Shown one piece after another: positions 9,543 to 19,011 of a DNA stretch of 64,000 nt. A program made the translations under genes and the position numbers. The DNA is taken from assembly GCF_024345535.1 (NCBI RefSeq), contig NZ_JAGQBH010000005.1:230779-294778 (forward strand), read 5' to 3'. Every line of letters starts with the position of its first letter. The first letter of the stretch is position 1. The notes under the pieces were generated by a model. The model saw only the letters and a list, made by a program, of their open reading frames with translations, had not been told where the DNA came from and searched no databases. This DNA comes from Cyanobium sp. N.Huapi 1H5 (lineage in GTDB: Bacteria > Cyanobacteriota > Cyanobacteriia > PCC-6307 > Cyanobiaceae).

Positions 9543-9872
9543 ATGACCTCACCGGAACCGTTGCGGCGGGAGGAACTGCTGGAGCTGCTGCGCAGCCGCT
9601 GGCAGGCCTCCTATGACCTGCAGCTGGTCCAGCGTCGCGGCCGCCTCTATCTGCATGTGATGTGGGGGTACCTGGAGCAGCAGTCGTTCCCGCTCACCCC
9701 CGAGGCCTACGAGGAGCACCTCGAGGAGTTGGTGGGATCCCTCAACGGCCTCGGGGTGGCGGCCCAGGTGCGCCAGTGGCTGCGGACCACCACCGACAAG
9801 CCCCGGCTGGGCAAGGCCCTGTCCCTGCCCCTGGAGCTGCCGGCGGGGCGCGCCAGCGAGTTCATGCTCTGA
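9543..9872 (+). CDS. DUF3067 family protein
   Basis: 109 residues from the ATG at 9543 (an in-frame ATG at 9516 is also possible). The sequence [28 protein letters not shown] is the hallmark of the DUF3067 family, which is confined to cyanobacteria and plastid-bearing eukaryotes. Its exact role is not something I can state from sequence. No signal peptide or TM helix, so it is soluble. It diverges from petC and converges on tatC. Confidence 0.8.
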   Translation: MTSPEPLRREELLELLRSRWQASYDLQLVQRRGRLYLHVMWGYLEQQSFPLTPEAYEEHLEELVGSLNGLGVAAQVRQWLRTTTDKPRLGKALSLPLELPAGRASEFML

Positions 9873-9894
9873 GGCCCGGCCGGGGGCCGGCCGT

Positions 9895-10665
9895 TCAGGT
9901 GGAGGGGGACGGGGAGGGCCGCAGCCCCTCGGCCAGGGCCACCAGGGCCACCCCGAGCAGGTAGAGCGCCGTGATCGCCCCGGTGAGCAGCAGCATCGTG
10001 ATCGGGTCGGTGGAGGGGGTCAGCACCGCCCCGGCCAGGGCCGCCACCAGCACCACCCAGCGCCAGGCGCCCAGCATGGTGCGCCAGTCGATCAGCCCCA
10101 GGGCGCCCAGCAGCAGCTGCAGCACCGGCAGCTGGAAGGCCAGGGCCGTGGCCACCATCAGCAGCAGGACGAAGTCGAGATAGCGCTCGATCGACCAGAT
10201 CGGCTCCACCACATCGGCGCCGTAGGACACCAGGAAGCGCAGGGCGGCCGGCACCAGGGCCCACCAGGCGAAGGCCAGACCGGCCGCGAACAGCACGGTG
10301 GAGCCGGCGACGGCGGGGGCCACCAGCCGCCGCTCCCGCCGGGTCAGCCCCGGCAGCACGAAGGCCAGAACCTCGAAGATCACGTAGGGCAGGGCCAGGG
10401 TGAGCCCCGCGTAGCCGGCCACCTTCAGCGACACGAACAGGAATTCGCCCGGCGCCAGCTGCAGGAAGCGGATCCCCTCGGCCGGGACCTCCAGCAGCCG
10501 CACCAGGGGACGCACCGCCAGCAGGCAGGCGGCGGCGCCGACCACCACCGCCAGCAGGCTGCGAAGCACCCGCCGGCGGAGCTCCTCGAGGTGCTCCACC
10601 AGGCTCATGTGAACCTCGCCGGGGAACTCGCCGGGGAAGGTGTCCTCGGGGATGGGGTCGCTCAT
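9895..10665 (-). CDS. tatC: Twin-arginine translocase subunit TatC
   Basis: 256 residues with six membrane segments. The N-terminal SLVEHLEELRRRVLRSL is the conserved cytoplasmic motif that binds the twin-arginine signal. FVSLKVAGYAGLTLALPYVIFEV and the FELPVL-like FQLPVLQLLL follow the family pattern. TatC recognises folded Tat substrates such as the Rieske protein, whose gene is nearby. Its ATG overlaps the stop of rqcH (ATGA), so translation is coupled. TatA/B genes are not in the window. Confidence 0.95.
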   Translation of the reverse strand: MSDPIPEDTFPGEFPGEVHMSLVEHLEELRRRVLRSLLAVVVGAAACLLAVRPLVRLLEVPAEGIRFLQLAPGEFLFVSLKVAGYAGLTLALPYVIFEVLAFVLPGLTRRERRLVAPAVAGSTVLFAAGLAFAWWALVPAALRFLVSYGADVVEPIWSIERYLDFVLLLMVATALAFQLPVLQLLLGALGLIDWRTMLGAWRWVVLVAALAGAVLTPSTDPITMLLLTGAITALYLLGVALVALAEGLRPSPSPST

Positions 10666-12359
10666 GGCTGTTCCGTTCCCGGCAGCCTAGGGGGCGCGGC
10701 CAGCAGACCTGCGGCCCGTTCGGGCACCGCCCACAGCACCTCGCCCCCCCGGTGACGCACCGTGCCGGGGCCGGCGCCGGCGATGCGCTGCAGATCCGTG
10801 GTCGGCACCATCACGACCGGCACCCGGCCGTTGGCCCGGCCGCGGCTGAAGTGGGCCGCCAGGTCGGCCGCCTCCCGCAGGTCCGCGTCGCTGGGGGTGC
10901 CCTCCGAGCCCTTGAGCACCACGTGGCTGCCCGGACACTCCTGGGCATGGAACCAGAGGTCGCCGCGCCGGGCCTGCTGCAGGCTGATCCATTCGTTCTG
11001 GCGATGGTTGCGGCCCACCTGCAGCCGCAGGCCACCGCTGCTGCGCAGCTCCAGCGGGGCCGGAGTGCCGCCGGCCGCCCCGCGACGGACCCGCCGGGAC
11101 GGCCCGGGCCCCTGGCCCTCCCGGGCCGGCAGCAGGACGGGGAGGTCCTCTTCCACGGCGGCCAGCTGGGCACCGTTTTCCGCCTGTTCCAGGAAGGTGA
11201 GGCTGGCTTCGATGGCGGCCAGTCGCTGCTGGTGGAGCTCCAGCCGCGGGGTGATTGCGGCGACGGAACGGCGCAGCTTGCGGGCCCGGCGGTACAGCCG
11301 CTGGGCTTCGTCGATCTCCTCCCGCGACGGCGACGGCAGGCTGAGCAGGCCGTCCGCCCGGCGCTGCATCGCCTCACTGCCGGGCACGGCCTCCAGCAGG
11401 CCCTGCTGCTGGTCGGCGTTGCGGCGCTCCCGGGCCGCGGCGTTCAGCAGCCGCTGCCGCAGGCTCGCCCGCCGCTGCTCCAGCTCCCGGCTCCCCAGGC
11501 GATCGGCGTAGTAGACCGCCAGCCCCCGGTTGATCGCCCAGTCGTCGCTGTCATCGTCGGAGTCGGCGGCGGCGGTCGGCGGCCCTTCGGGGTCCCAGCA
11601 GCGGTAGTCGCTGGGGCCGCCCCAGCCCAGCTGGAAGCGCTCCTCGGCCACCGTCTTCAGCCAGAGCCGCCAGCGGTGCCAGAGCCGCTGCCACGCCTCC
11701 TCCTCCAGGCTCTGCACCGGCCGGGCGAGCCCGTCCTGCGCCAGCTGGCGGGCCAGGGCCGGGCCGACCCCCTGGTAGGCGCCCATCAGGGCCTCGCCGA
11801 CGGTCTGGGGCAGCAGGCCCAGGCGCCGCCGCCAGGAAGCGGCATCCTCCTCCAGCCGGGGAGGTTCGCCGGCCATGGGCGGTGGCGGCTGGTAGGGATC
11901 GCCGGTGCCGATCGGCCGCAGCCGCGACCGGTCCTGGCGGACCTGGCGGGCTAGGGCGATCACCCGCTGGTCTTCGTCGAGCAGGAACAGGTTGCTGCGG
12001 CGCCCCATCAGCTCCAGCACCAGCTGCCTCCGGATCGGCTCGCCGGGCCTGGGGGCGAAGCCCAGGGTCACCACCCGCTCCCAGCCCTGCTGCTCCATGC
12101 TCACCAGCGCCAGGCCCCGCAGGCCGTGCTGCAGCTGCTGGGCCAGGGTGCTGCCCTCCCCCTGCTTCAGGGGCGGTTCGACCACCAGCAGGCGCGGCGC
12201 CTCCGCCAGCCAGCTGAGTTCCAGCCAGTGGGTACCCCGCAGGCTGCGCAGGCCCAGCTGCAGGCGATGGGCATCGGGCTGCTGGGCCTTCTCGAAACGG
12301 CTGGGCAGCAGGCCGCGGCGCATCTCGGCCAGCACGGCGCGCAGGCTGGTCACATCCAT
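10662..12359 (-). CDS. NFACT-family ribosome quality control protein, RqcH-like
   Basis: About 565 residues. RqcH/NEMF proteins bind stalled 50S subunits and direct C-terminal alanine tailing of nascent chains. Seen: the N-terminal [23 protein letters not shown], the [24 protein letters not shown], a long central coiled coil ([20 protein letters not shown]) and the NFACT-R domain ([19 protein letters not shown] ... [18 protein letters not shown] ... [15 protein letters not shown]). The ATG at 12359 was preferred to 12386 and 12416 because it opens the conserved N-terminus. The gene overlaps tatC by four bases and diverges from gmk. Confidence 0.88.
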   Translation of the reverse strand: MDVTSLRAVLAEMRRGLLPSRFEKAQQPDAHRLQLGLRSLRGTHWLELSWLAEAPRLLVVEPPLKQGEGSTLAQQLQHGLRGLALVSMEQQGWERVVTLGFAPRPGEPIRRQLVLELMGRRSNLFLLDEDQRVIALARQVRQDRSRLRPIGTGDPYQPPPPMAGEPPRLEEDAASWRRRLGLLPQTVGEALMGAYQGVGPALARQLAQDGLARPVQSLEEEAWQRLWHRWRLWLKTVAEERFQLGWGGPSDYRCWDPEGPPTAAADSDDDSDDWAINRGLAVYYADRLGSRELEQRRASLRQRLLNAAARERRNADQQQGLLEAVPGSEAMQRRADGLLSLPSPSREEIDEAQRLYRRARKLRRSVAAITPRLELHQQRLAAIEASLTFLEQAENGAQLAAVEEDLPVLLPAREGQGPGPSRRVRRGAAGGTPAPLELRSSGGLRLQVGRNHRQNEWISLQQARRGDLWFHAQECPGSHVVLKGSEGTPSDADLREAADLAAHFSRGRANGRVPVVMVPTTDLQRIAGAGPGTVRHRGGEVLWAVPERAAGLLAAPPRLPGTEQP

Positions 12360-12446
12360 GGCCTGGATGGGCGGGGATGGGGCCATCGCCTCCTCTGTCG
12401 CCTCAGAGCGGTCCACCCCTACTGTGCGCCCCAGCGCCAGTCATCC

Positions 12447-13022
12447 ATGGACTCCCCCCCCTCCAGCGGCCGGCTCACGGTGATCACCGGCCCCAGCGGG
12501 GTGGGCAAGGGGACCCTGGTGGCCCGGCTGCTGCAGCGGCACCCCGCCCTGTGGCTGTCCGTCTCGGCCACCACCCGCTCGCCCCGTCCCGGTGAGATCG
12601 ACGGGCAGCACTACTTCTTCCTGACGCGCCCCGACTTCGAGGCCCAGGTGGCCAGCGGGGGCTTCCTGGAGTGGGCCGAGTTCGCGGGCCACCTCTACGG
12701 CACCCCTCGGGGCCCGGTGGAGGCCCAGCTCGCCCAGGGGCGGCCGGTGCTGCTGGAGATCGAGCTGGAGGGGGCCCGCCAGGTGCGGCGCACCTTTCCG
12801 GAGGCCTTCCAGCTGCTGATCAAGCCGCCCAGCTTCGAGGAACTGGAGCGCCGCATCCGCGGCCGCGGCACCGACAGCGACGAGGCGATCACGCGGCGGC
12901 TGGCGCGGGCACGCCAGGAGCTCACGGCCGAGGCGGAGTTCGATGCCGTGCTGGTCAACGGCGACCTTGACGCGGCCCAGTTGGAACTGGAGCGGCTGCT
13001 GGGATTTCGCGACGCCGTCTGA
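12447..13022 (+). CDS. gmk: Guanylate kinase
   Basis: 191 residues. It phosphorylates GMP to GDP using ATP. The P-loop is GPSGVGKGT near residue 15, followed by [21 protein letters not shown], the GMP-binding [17 protein letters not shown], and the lid arginines RGRGTD and [12 protein letters not shown]. The ATG at 12447 gives the usual short N-terminus. It diverges from rqcH with an 87-base gap and is followed by the convergent psaFJ terminator. Confidence 0.95.
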   Translation: MDSPPSSGRLTVITGPSGVGKGTLVARLLQRHPALWLSVSATTRSPRPGEIDGQHYFFLTRPDFEAQVASGGFLEWAEFAGHLYGTPRGPVEAQLAQGRPVLLEIELEGARQVRRTFPEAFQLLIKPPSFEELERRIRGRGTDSDEAITRRLARARQELTAEAEFDAVLVNGDLDAAQLELERLLGFRDAV

Positions 13023-13049
13023 CAGCACCGCCAGGGACGTGCCGCCATG

Positions 13050-13074
13050 AAAAAGCGGCCCTTCAAAGGGCCGC
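13050..13074 (-). terminator. Rho-independent terminator of psaF-psaJ
   Basis: On the minus strand a GC-rich stem GCGGCCCTT/AAGGGCCGC with a minimal loop is followed directly by five T residues. It sits about 55 bases beyond the psaJ stop and just past the convergent gmk stop, the expected position. Confidence 0.85.
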
Positions 13075-13128
13075 AGGGTGGATAGGGCTGCCGCACGCCG
13101 GGGGTCAGCCCTGTCGCTGGCTTCGGAG

Positions 13129-13239
13129 TCAGTGGATGATCAGATCCGGGAAGAAGCGGAAGACCTCGATCGTGATGCCGGCGGTGAGGGTGAACCAGAC
13201 GGCGGCCACGACGGGAGCGGTGGTGAGAAATTTCTTCAT
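13129..13239 (-). CDS. psaJ: Photosystem I subunit IX
   Basis: A 36-residue protein with one TM helix: start [20 protein letters not shown], then [13 protein letters not shown] and a terminal His. This is the PsaJ consensus and length. PsaJ binds chlorophyll and supports PsaF on the lumenal docking side of photosystem I. It starts 11 bases after the psaF stop and is followed by a terminator, so psaF-psaJ form a bicistronic unit as in other cyanobacteria. Confidence 0.97.
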   Translation of the reverse strand: MKKFLTTAPVVAAVWFTLTAGITIEVFRFFPDLIIH

Positions 13240-13250
13240 GGCTCTTGGGA

Positions 13251-13760
13251 TCAGCGGGGGGAAACGGTGACTTTGGAGTCGGATTCCACCATGGCTCCGC
13301 TGGTGAACTCCTTGAGGGCCGCCAGGGGCCAGACGGCGGCGGCCAGGGTGGTCTTGAAGGCCAGGGGCAGATCGATCTGGATTTCACGCATGGTGGCGTC
13401 CTTGCTGCCGCGGATGGCGATCAGGTAGCCACGGCCGGCCCAGCCGATCGTGCCGGCGATGTACAGAAAGAGGAGGCCCGGGATCGTGAAGTCACCGGCG
13501 TGGCTCCAGCGGCCATCCGTGATCAGGTGGGGAAGGCCATCGGTGCCACACAGGGCGTCCCCGTAATAAGCGAAGCGGGCCTTGGCCTGATCCGTTTTCG
13601 CTGCGGCGGCGCGCTGCTGGAAGCGGGGAGTCTCGCTGCAGGGGGTGAGTCCGCCGATGTCGGCCCGGGCCGAGGGGGCGAAGCCGAGGAGCAGAAACAC
13701 GGACGCCACCAGGGCGAAGGCCCGGGTGGCGAAGGAACGACTGGAGAGAAGACGGCGCAT
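13251..13760 (-). CDS. psaF: Photosystem I subunit III (plastocyanin/cytochrome c6 docking)
   Basis: 169 residues from the ATG at 13760. A signal peptide ends near SARA; the mature protein begins [20 protein letters not shown] with the conserved first Cys, and a second follows in [15 protein letters not shown] segment ([20 protein letters not shown]) and the C-terminal amphipathic helix ending near LKEFTSGAM match PsaF. It sits in photosystem I and faces the lumen. It diverges from tsaD. Confidence 0.97.
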   Translation of the reverse strand: MRRLLSSRSFATRAFALVASVFLLLGFAPSARADIGGLTPCSETPRFQQRAAAAKTDQAKARFAYYGDALCGTDGLPHLITDGRWSHAGDFTIPGLLFLYIAGTIGWAGRGYLIAIRGSKDATMREIQIDLPLAFKTTLAAAVWPLAALKEFTSGAMVESDSKVTVSPR

Positions 13761-13833
13761 GGAGAGGGGCCGCGGGGGAACTGCCGCGGGGCAGGATGGC
13801 TCGTGCGGACAGTAGGGGAGCTCCCCAGGGAGC

Positions 13834-14889
13834 ATGCGCACGGTTCTGGCCCTCGAAACAAGTTGTGACGAGTCCGCGGCGGCGATCGTGGCCGGTCGGC
13901 GGGTGCTGGCGGGGGCTGTGGCCTCCCAGATGGAGGAGCACGCCCGCTGGGGCGGGGTGGTGCCGGAGATCGCCTCGCGCCGCCACGTGGAGGCGTTGCC
14001 GGCCCTGATCGCCCGGGTGCTGGAGGAGAGCGGTCTGGCGATGGCCGATCTCGATGCCGTCGCCGCCACGGTCGCCCCCGGCCTGGCCGGGGCCCTGCTG
14101 GTGGGGTCGGTCACGGCCCGCACCCTGGCGCGGCTGCATGGCAAGCCCTTCCTGGGGGTGCACCACCTGGAGGGGCATCTGTGCTCGGTGCACCTGGGCG
14201 ATCCCCTGCCGGCGGGTCCTTACCTCGTGCTGCTGGTCAGCGGCGGGCACACCGAGCTGGTCCGCGTCGATGGCCCCGGGGCCTACACCCGCCTGGGGCG
14301 CAGCCGCGACGATGCGGCCGGCGAGTGCTTCGACAAGGTGGCCCGGCTGCTCGGGCTGGGCTATCCGGGCGGGCCCGCGATCGAGGCGGCGGCCGAAGGT
14401 GGCGACCCCGGTCGCTTCCGCTTTCCCAAGGGGAGGGTCTCCCTTCCCGAGGGGGGCTTCCATCCCTACGACTTCAGCTTCAGCGGCCTCAAGACGGCGG
14501 TGCTGCGCCAGGTGCAGCGGCTCGCTGGGGAGGGCGCGCCCCTGCCGGTGGCCGACCTGGCGGCGAGCTTCGAGCAGGGGGTGGCCGAGGTGCTGGTGGA
14601 GCGCAGCTGCCGCTGCGCCGTCGAGGCGGGCCTGGAGACGGTGGTGCTGGTGGGGGGCGTGGCCGCCAACCGGCGCCTGCGCCGCCTGATGGCGGAGGCC
14701 ACCGCCGCCCGCGGCCTGTCCTGGCGCGTCGCGCCCCTGGCCTACTGCACCGACAACGCCGCCATGGTGGGCCTGGCGGCGGTCGAGCGGCTCGAGGCGG
14801 GGGGGTGCAGCGGGATCAGCCTGGGGGTGGCGGCCCGGCTCCCCCTGGAGCAGGCCTGCACCCTCTACGCGCCACAGCCACCCTTTTGA
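13834..14889 (+). CDS. tsaD: tRNA N6-threonylcarbamoyladenosine transferase, catalytic subunit
   Basis: 351 residues. TsaD moves the threonylcarbamoyl group to A37 of ANN-decoding tRNAs. Signature parts: [15 protein letters not shown], the metal-binding His pair in VHHLEGHL near residue 110, [43 protein letters not shown] and the late CTDNAAMVG. The full-length protein has no odd features. ATG at 13834 gives the canonical [12 protein letters not shown] start. Confidence 0.96.
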   Translation: MRTVLALETSCDESAAAIVAGRRVLAGAVASQMEEHARWGGVVPEIASRRHVEALPALIARVLEESGLAMADLDAVAATVAPGLAGALLVGSVTARTLARLHGKPFLGVHHLEGHLCSVHLGDPLPAGPYLVLLVSGGHTELVRVDGPGAYTRLGRSRDDAAGECFDKVARLLGLGYPGGPAIEAAAEGGDPGRFRFPKGRVSLPEGGFHPYDFSFSGLKTAVLRQVQRLAGEGAPLPVADLAASFEQGVAEVLVERSCRCAVEAGLETVVLVGGVAANRRLRRLMAEATAARGLSWRVAPLAYCTDNAAMVGLAAVERLEAGGCSGISLGVAARLPLEQACTLYAPQPPF

Positions 14890-14928
14890 TGCCCTTAAGG
14901 TGGGTGGATCGCCTTAACGACTGGCCCC

Positions 14929-15126
14929 ATGGCCCCCGCGAACCCCCTGCCCCTTGAGCAGGGCGAAACCACCCTCATCGACACGGAACCCGTGTCCCAG
15001 CAGGAACTCAACGCCTGGCGCCGTGGTTTCACCCCCCAGGCCGAGATCTGGAACGGCCGTCTGGCGATGCTCGGCCTGTCCGTGGGCCTCGGTGTGCTGC
15101 TGCTGGTGCGGCTGGCCGGCGGCTGA
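14929..15126 (+). CDS. High-light-inducible protein (Hli/HLIP), chlorophyll a/b-binding-like
   Basis: 65 residues. One TM helix with the chlorophyll-binding motif AEIWNGRLAMLGLSVG, preceded by a hydrophilic N-terminus that includes RRGFTPQ. Hli proteins bind chlorophyll and carotenoid and protect photosystem II and chlorophyll synthesis under excess light. It lies 39 bases after tsaD on the same strand; that gap contains two CCTTAA stretches and may hold a promoter. Confidence 0.93.
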   Translation: MAPANPLPLEQGETTLIDTEPVSQQELNAWRRGFTPQAEIWNGRLAMLGLSVGLGVLLLVRLAGG

Positions 15127-15182
15127 GCTCCGGCCCGTTTCTACGCCCTCCCACGGTCCTCAGTCTCCCGAAAACCTGCTGG

Positions 15183-16337
15183 TTAGGTCCGCCCGCGCAT
15201 CGTCTGGGCCAGCTCGCTGGGCCTGAGGCTGGCGGCGAGAGCATCTTCGGCGTGGACCCTGCCGGCGGACACCAGATTGGCCAGATACTGGTTGGAGGTG
15301 ATCATGCCGTCGAAACCGCTGCGGGCCATGATTGCCTCGATCTCATCGAGATTGGCCCGCATGATGTAGTCCTTGCAGGCATCGGTGTTGATGAAGACGT
15401 CGTGGTACGACGCCCTTTTGCCATCCACCGTCTTGATCAGGCCCTGGGAGATCACCCCCAGCAGCGAATCGGCCACCGATCGCCGGATGATCTCCTGCTC
15501 GTCTGGGGGATACATGCCCAGCATGCGCTCGACGGAGCGCACCGCCGAGTTGGTGTGCAGGGTGCCCAGCAGCAGGTGTCCGGTCTGGGAGGCTTCGATC
15601 GCCGTGGTGAGGGTGTCCTGGTCACGGATCTCCCCCACCAGGATCACGTCCGGATCCTCCCGGAGCGCGGCGCGGAGGGCTGTCTTGAAGTGACGGGTGT
15701 GGCTGCCCAGTTCCCGCTGGCGGATCAGGGACTGGCGGCTCTGGTGCACGAATTCGACCGGATCCTCGATGGTGAGGATGTGGCGCTTCATCGTGCGGTT
15801 GATGTGGTCGATCACCGCGGCCAGGGTGGTGCTCTTGCCTGAGCCCGTCGGGCCGGTGACCAGAAGCATGCCCTTGGGACGCTGGGCCAGATCCTTGAGC
15901 ACCGCCGGCAGGTTGAGCTCGTCGATGGTGGGAATGGTCTGGGGAATCAGCCGCAGGACCATCGCCGGACCCTGCAGGGATTCGAGCAGGTTGATCCGCA
16001 CCCGCACGAAACCGAAGGCGTAGGAGCCGTCGTATTCCTTCTGCTGGAAGAAACGATCGATCTGGGCTGGCTCCAAGATCTCCCGCAGCCAGTCGCGGAA
16101 GGTGTTGCCATCGGTCACCCCCAGACCGGCCAGGATCATGTCGCCGCGGCTGCGGAACCGGGGCTGCTCACCGACGCCGAGGTGGATGTCGGAGTAGTTG
16201 CGCTCGTAGGCCACCCGAACGATCTGCTCGAGCGTCGGCGGAGCTCCACCCTCGTCCGACATCGGCATGCCCTGGGCAGAAAGGGCAGCCCCTGTCTGGA
16301 GGCTCACAGGGGGCGGCGGTGGTGGGGCCTGGGGCAT
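15183..16337 (-). CDS. pilT: Type IV pilus retraction ATPase PilT
   Basis: About 384 residues with a Pro-rich N-terminus of variable start (ATGs at 16337, 16268 and 16262). The core begins PPTLEQIVRVAYERNYSDIHL. It carries Walker A GPTGSGKST, the Asp box ILTIEDPVE, Walker B DPDVILVGEIRD and the His box LLGTLHTNSAVRSVERML. The retraction motif region near residue 340 reads GFDGMITSNQYLANLV. PilT depolymerises pili for twitching and DNA uptake. No pilB or pilC is adjacent. Confidence 0.92.
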   Translation of the reverse strand: MPQAPPPPPPVSLQTGAALSAQGMPMSDEGGAPPTLEQIVRVAYERNYSDIHLGVGEQPRFRSRGDMILAGLGVTDGNTFRDWLREILEPAQIDRFFQQKEYDGSYAFGFVRVRINLLESLQGPAMVLRLIPQTIPTIDELNLPAVLKDLAQRPKGMLLVTGPTGSGKSTTLAAVIDHINRTMKRHILTIEDPVEFVHQSRQSLIRQRELGSHTRHFKTALRAALREDPDVILVGEIRDQDTLTTAIEASQTGHLLLGTLHTNSAVRSVERMLGMYPPDEQEIIRRSVADSLLGVISQGLIKTVDGKRASYHDVFINTDACKDYIMRANLDEIEAIMARSGFDGMITSNQYLANLVSAGRVHAEDALAASLRPSELAQTMRGRT

Positions 16338-16614
16338 GGAGGAACGCGGCTGGAGCGCGGGGAGGTCCCGCTGGTCGATGGCGTTGGTCGGTGGCGTTGG
16401 GGGAATCTGCAGGGCGGATCTGCAGGGGCGAATCGGTGGAACGAATCCTCAGGTCCCTGGCGCGAACCTTGGCGCGACTTCGCCGAAAGCTGTGTCGATC
16501 CGCGCGGATCCTAGGGGCGGATTCGCGTCTGTGGACCGGGGCGACGACCGTCTCACCGCCTGGCGGGGGGCGACGTACCCAGGCTGCCTAGGATCGACCG
16601 ATCCGCGTCGGCCC
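16338..16614. other. Divergent promoter region between pilT and the 2-epimerase gene
   Basis: 277 bases without a credible gene. It must carry both promoters. On the plus strand TAGGAT (16590-16595), about 20 bases before the GTG at 16615, resembles a cyanobacterial -10. A perfect 14-base palindrome, GATCCGCGCGGATC, lies at 16497-16510, and a short GGCGTTGG repeat lies near 16380-16400. Confidence 0.5.
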
Positions 16615-17736
16615 GTGTCCCCACAGCCTCTGGTCAGCATCGTTCTGGGCACGCGCCCCGAGGCCATCAAGCTGGCTCCGGTGATCCTGGCCTTCCAGCG
16701 GTCCCAGGACTTCCGCACCCGCGTCGTCCTCACCGGGCAGCACCGCGAGATGGTCACCCAGGTGATGCACCTGTTCGGTCTGACCGCCGACCATGACCTG
16801 GCCCTGATGGCCCCGAAGCAGACCCTCACCCACGTCACCTGCGCGGCCCTGCAGGGACTGAAGCAGGAGTTCGAGGAGCACCGCCCTGACCTCGTGCTCG
16901 TGCAGGGCGACACCACCACCGCCTTCGCCAGCGCCCTGGCCGCCTTCTACGAGCAGATCCCCGTCGGCCACGTGGAGGCCGGCCTGCGCACCGACGACCT
17001 GCTCGATCCCTTCCCCGAGGAAGCCAACCGCCGCCTGATCTCCCAGCTGGCCCGCCTCCACTTCGCCCCCACGGCCCAGTCGGCGGCGAACCTGAGGGCT
17101 TCGGGCGTGGTGGGCGAGATCCTCACCACGGGCAACACGGTGATCGATGCCCTGCTGCTCATGGCCAGCACGGCCCCCGACTGGGACCTGCCCGGCCTCG
17201 ACTGGCAGAAGCAGCGGGTGCTGCTGGCCACCGTCCACCGCCGCGAGAACTGGGGCGAGCGTCTCCAGGACATCGGCCGCGGCTTCCTCGCCCTGCTCGA
17301 GCGCTTCCCCGACACCGCCCTGCTGCTGCCGCTGCACCGCAACCCCACGGTGCGGGAGCCCCTGCAGGCCCTGCTGGGTTCCCACCCCCGCGCCTTCCTG
17401 ATCGAGCCGCTCGACTACGACCGCCTGGTGGCGGCGATGCGCGGCTGCACCCTGCTGCTCACCGACTCGGGTGGTCTGCAGGAGGAGGCCCCGGCCCTGG
17501 GCAAGCCCGTGCTGGTGCTGCGCCGCACCACCGAGCGGCCGGAGGCGGTGGCGGCGGGCACGGCGAAGCTGATCGGCACCGACAGCGAGGCAATCTTCAG
17601 TGAAGCCAGCCGGCTCCTGGAGGATCCGGAGGCCTACGGGGCCATGGCCCACGCCCACAATCCCTTCGGCGACGGCGCGGCCAGCGGCCGGATCGTGGAG
17701 GCGGCGCGCCGCTACCTGGGCCTGGCTGCCGCCTAG
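16615..17736 (+). CDS. wecB: UDP-N-acetylglucosamine 2-epimerase (non-hydrolysing)
   Basis: 373 residues from the GTG at 16615. The enzyme interconverts UDP-GlcNAc and UDP-ManNAc for cell-surface polysaccharide. Seen: LGTRPEAIKLAPVILAF, LVQGDTTTAFASALAAFY, the catalytic GHVEAGLRT and DPFPEEANR, TVHRRENWGERL and the UDP-binding LTDSGGLQEEAPALGKPVLVLR. An upstream extension to 16267 is open but crosses the pilT start and has no family counterpart. The stop overlaps the convergent adaptor-protein gene by four bases. No dehydrogenase partner is adjacent. Confidence 0.93.
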   Translation: MSPQPLVSIVLGTRPEAIKLAPVILAFQRSQDFRTRVVLTGQHREMVTQVMHLFGLTADHDLALMAPKQTLTHVTCAALQGLKQEFEEHRPDLVLVQGDTTTAFASALAAFYEQIPVGHVEAGLRTDDLLDPFPEEANRRLISQLARLHFAPTAQSAANLRASGVVGEILTTGNTVIDALLLMASTAPDWDLPGLDWQKQRVLLATVHRRENWGERLQDIGRGFLALLERFPDTALLLPLHRNPTVREPLQALLGSHPRAFLIEPLDYDRLVAAMRGCTLLLTDSGGLQEEAPALGKPVLVLRRTTERPEAVAAGTAKLIGTDSEAIFSEASRLLEDPEAYGAMAHAHNPFGDGAASGRIVEAARRYLGLAAA

Positions 17737-18839
17737 GGGCGCTTCTTGGCCCAGGGGGGCAGGTCGATGAACACCCGGGTGCCGCTCTCCAGGCCGGAGA
17801 GGATCTGGGTGTCCTTGCCGCTGCTGGCCCCCAGCTCCACGGGCTGGAAGGTGGGTTCCTGCCCCTTGCCCACCAGCAGCACCCCCGGCCGGCCGTCCTC
17901 CGTGACGATGGCGACGGTGGGCACCACGGTCCTGGCCTGAAGGGTGCCGGTCTGGAAGTCGATGTCGGCGGTCATGCCGATGCGCAGTTCCGGGGCCGGA
18001 TCGGTCAGCTGGAGCTTCACCTCGAAGGAGGTGACGTTGTTGGTCTTCACCGCCCGCGGAGCGATCTGGCGCACCCTGGCCTGGAAGCGACGGTCGGGGA
18101 AGGCATCGACGCGCACGCTGGCGGGCAGGCCCACCCGCAGCCGGCCGATGTCGCTCTCGGGCACCTTGGCGACCACCTCCAGCCCTTCCGAGAGCTCCAC
18201 GATCGAGGAGCTGGTGGCGCCGGCGGTGGCCGAAGCGGTGGTGGTGGGGGTGACGAAGGCGCCCGGTTCGGCGTAGCGCTGGCTGATCACCCCATCGAAG
18301 GGGGCCCGCACGATCAGTTCGTCCTTCTCCACCATCCGCTGCCGCAGCCGTTGCCGGGCGGCGGCTGTGGCCAGGCGCCGCACCTCCGCCTCCGAACGGA
18401 AGCGATTCATGGTGTCGAGGCTGATCGCCCCCTGGCGGAACAGGGGTTCGTTGCGGCGCAGCTCGCTGTCGCTGCGGCGCTGCTCCGACTCCGCCGACTG
18501 CACGTTGGCCTGCAGTTCCATCAGCCGGTCGCGCAGGTCGCCGTCATCCATCAGGGCCAGGGGCTGGCCCCGGCGCACGCTGTCGCCTTCGTCGACCATC
18601 AGCTCCAGCAGCACCCCCTGCCGCTTGGGGCTGACATTCACCCGCTTGACGGCATCGAGCTCGCCGCTGGCGGTGATCACCCCGGGCAGGGAGCCCTCGC
18701 GGGCCACCACCGTGAAGGGGGCCAGGTCGCGGCCGGCCTGCTGGCGTTGGCGCTGCCAGAGACCAGCCGTAGCGAGCAGGGCCAGGCCCACGGCCAGGCC
18801 GATCCAGAGGCGGCGGCGGCTGCGGCGGCGGCCCTTCAC
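17733..18839 (-). CDS. HlyD/MacA-type periplasmic adaptor protein of an efflux system
   Basis: 368 residues from a GTG at 18839. A basic start is followed by one TM helix (LWIGLAVGLALLATAGLW), a lipoyl-like half motif (VNVSPKRQGVLLELMVDEGDSVRRGQPLALMD), a coiled-coil hairpin of about 90 residues rich in Arg and Glu, the second lipoyl half (LIVRAPFDGVISQRYAEPGAFV) and beta-barrel domains. Such adaptors bridge an inner-membrane pump to an outer-membrane channel. No pump gene is beside it, so it is an orphan here. The nearest ABC genes (21 kb) are on the other strand. A fuller N-terminus upstream of 18839 has no obvious start. Confidence 0.85.
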   Translation of the reverse strand: MKGRRRSRRRLWIGLAVGLALLATAGLWQRQRQQAGRDLAPFTVVAREGSLPGVITASGELDAVKRVNVSPKRQGVLLELMVDEGDSVRRGQPLALMDDGDLRDRLMELQANVQSAESEQRRSDSELRRNEPLFRQGAISLDTMNRFRSEAEVRRLATAAARQRLRQRMVEKDELIVRAPFDGVISQRYAEPGAFVTPTTTASATAGATSSSIVELSEGLEVVAKVPESDIGRLRVGLPASVRVDAFPDRRFQARVRQIAPRAVKTNNVTSFEVKLQLTDPAPELRIGMTADIDFQTGTLQARTVVPTVAIVTEDGRPGVLLVGKGQEPTFQPVELGASSGKDTQILSGLESGTRVFIDLPPWAKKRP

Positions 18840-19011
18840 CGGAGCCGATGTCGGCGGTGGCGCATCCCGGGTCGGAGCGGGGGCCGGCGGCAGGGGGGTG
18901 ATGGCGGGAATGGGCCGGCGAATCGCTGCCGACAGTTTCGCCTGTCTGCGCGAGGGTTGTGGATGGCGGGTGACCGAAGGGCCCCGTCCGGGCGCCCCCT
19001 ACATTTCCCCC

